Shown in pieces: positions 43,752 through 44,803 of a stretch of 44,803 nt of DNA (its first letter is position 1; every line of letters begins with the position of its first letter). Made by a program: the position numbers and the translations under genes. Under the pieces are notes generated by a model. The model was not told the origin of the DNA. It saw only the letters and a list, made by a program, of their open reading frames with translations, and did no database searches. The stretch is taken from positions 1 through 44,803 of the forward strand of contig CAMWKH010000026.1 of NCBI GenBank assembly GCA_947174805.1. The letters are read 5' to 3'. This DNA comes from an uncultured Roseburia sp. Its GTDB lineage: Bacteria > Bacillota > Clostridia > Lachnospirales > Lachnospiraceae.

Positions 43752-43780
43752 ATTATAGTTTTTTTGTAAATAGTAGGCAA
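43752..43780 (-). promoter_or_regulatory. Sigma-A promoter of the lipoprotein/chemoreceptor operon
   Basis: On the minus strand TTGCCT (43780-43775) and TATAAT (43757-43752) are 17 bases apart, about 40 bases before the lipoprotein ATG. Confidence 0.7.
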
Positions 43781-43845
43781 TATAAGGATTTTGTGGAAAA
43801 TAGTAAATTGTTGTGGGGCACAATTTTATTAAAGAAAGAAATAAT

Positions 43846-44757
43846 TTAGTTCCGCTCTTCCATGGCGTGGATAAGTTCCACGATGAAAGCATGGGTGGGG
43901 GCGGGAATTTTGCATTTTTCTGAGGCCCTTACCACGGAGCCGCTGATGGTCTCCACTTCTGTTTTCCGGCCGTCTCTTAAATCTGCACAGATAGAAGTGA
44001 TTCCTTCCGGAGAATTGAGAGAGGTTTTCCTGACCTTCTCCCTGATTTGTTCTTCATCTGCCGAAAGGCCAAGCCCGTGGGCGACTTCCACTGCCTCATG
44101 AATCAATCTTTCAGAGATTTTCCAGGCGTGTTCGTTTTTGGCGATAAAGCCCATTGGAACCTGGAGTACCCCTGTCAGTGCGCTTAAGGATACGTTGGTA
44201 AAAAGTTTATCCCAGATAAGCTGCTGGATATTTTCGTGGATATTTCCCTGAAAACCGCATGCATCCAGGGTATCTTTAAGTTTAGGAAGAAATTCTTCTG
44301 TATCTTCCACCAACATGCCGATATTGGTATTGCCAACGCCTCCCCTGCGGATATGCCCGGGGGCAATCACAGCGCCGTTATCCTCGGTAGTTCCAATTAT
44401 AATACGGTTTTTTGGGACAAATGCAGATAAAATATCTTCATGTCCCGAACCGTTTTGTAAAGTCATAAGATATGTATTGCTGCCGATAATCTGCCTGTTT
44501 CCCTCCAGGGCAGCCTTGGAAAAAATTGATTTCACAAACAAAATCACAAGGTCCATAGTCTCCAAACCTTCAGTGGAAGTTACGGCGGTGGGGTGGTACA
44601 CAGTGTCCTGGCCGTTCTCCAGTAAAGTCAAGCCGTTTTTATTAATTTCATCCACAACTGTCTGGTTAGTATCCACCAGGTATACTTCATTTTTTAAGGA
44701 GAGATGACCGCCATAGATAGAGCCCATGGCGCCGGCTCCAATCACTGCAATTTTCAT
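43846..44757 (-). CDS. panE: 2-dehydropantoate 2-reductase family protein
   Basis: A 303-residue NADPH-dependent ketopantoate reductase-like (ApbA/PanE) protein. The N-terminal dinucleotide fold begins KIAVIGAGAMGSIYGGHLS (GXGXXG). LFVKSIFS follows, then QNGSGHED in place of the usual QNG, and later the C-terminal helical domain with LIWDKLFTNVSLSALT, where the catalytic Lys lies. True PanE makes pantoate for CoA; paralogues reduce other 2-keto acids, so the pathway is not certain. I begin at the ATG before KIAVIG (44757); an ATG four codons earlier, right after AAAGGA, is also possible but too close to it. Confidence 0.88.
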   Translation of the reverse strand: MKIAVIGAGAMGSIYGGHLSLKNEVYLVDTNQTVVDEINKNGLTLLENGQDTVYHPTAVTSTEGLETMDLVILFVKSIFSKAALEGNRQIIGSNTYLMTLQNGSGHEDILSAFVPKNRIIIGTTEDNGAVIAPGHIRRGGVGNTNIGMLVEDTEEFLPKLKDTLDACGFQGNIHENIQQLIWDKLFTNVSLSALTGVLQVPMGFIAKNEHAWKISERLIHEAVEVAHGLGLSADEEQIREKVRKTSLNSPEGITSICADLRDGRKTEVETISGSVVRASEKCKIPAPTHAFIVELIHAMEERN

Positions 44758-44803
44758 GGTTTTTATCATTCCTTTCGCTTCGCTCAAGGCACAAACAAGA
44801 CAT

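Overview
The window looks like a chromosomal segment of a spore-forming Clostridia member, most likely a Lachnospiraceae gut anaerobe. The reasons are strong AGGAGG-type ribosome sites, a tyrosine T-box and a preQ1 riboswitch, SpoIID/SpoIIQ, ECF sigma factors paired with DUF4179 and beta-propeller partners, and the TIGR03915/TIGR03916-type DNA-metabolism pair. Most of the window is moderate in GC. About the first 3.2 kb is much more AT-rich and looks acquired. No rRNA, tRNA, CRISPR array or prophage was seen. Family names below come from motif reading, not from database searches.

Left end (1-5.3 kb), accessory: a small secreted-like ORF behind a perfect 23-bp inverted repeat; a leader peptide with an attenuator-like hairpin; a radical SAM/SPASM enzyme overlapping a MATE-type exporter and a 68-residue ORF; a GNAT acetyltransferase; a wrecked IS66 element whose tnpB is fused to the end of tnpC; and a frameshifted MFS transporter relic. 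From 5.3 to 8.1 kb lies the T-box-controlled tyrS with two small membrane proteins.

Middle (8.1-25.3 kb): a SWIM-SNF2 helicase; a CotH kinase / VTC-domain / DUF4956 operon; a two-gene ATPase plus putative PD-(D/E)XK nuclease cassette that may be a defence system; an EamA exporter; a small alarmone synthetase; Na/Pi and Ca/Na transporters; and a zinc-ribbon protein, metG and tatD.

Right half (25.3-44.8 kb): the conserved metG-tatD-ksgA neighbourhood is interrupted by a divergent pair, a radical SAM DNA modification/repair protein and its partner. Their promoter is flanked by two LexA-like operators, so SOS control is likely. Then come ksgA, spoIID, a spoIIQ-like gene whose M23 domain has lost its zinc ligands, a GIY-YIG protein and a DEAD-box helicase. 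Two ECF sigma modules follow, with matching candidate autoregulatory promoters, and between them an EcsC protein and riboswitch-controlled queT. The right end, all on the minus strand, holds an EAL phosphodiesterase with a degenerate GGDEF domain, a chemoreceptor directly downstream of a sugar-binding lipoprotein, and a PanE-like reductase.

The most promising under-described items are the LexA-box/radical SAM repair pair, the ATPase-nuclease cassette, the AT-rich radical SAM/MATE cassette with its small ORFs, and the CotH-VTC-DUF4956 operon.
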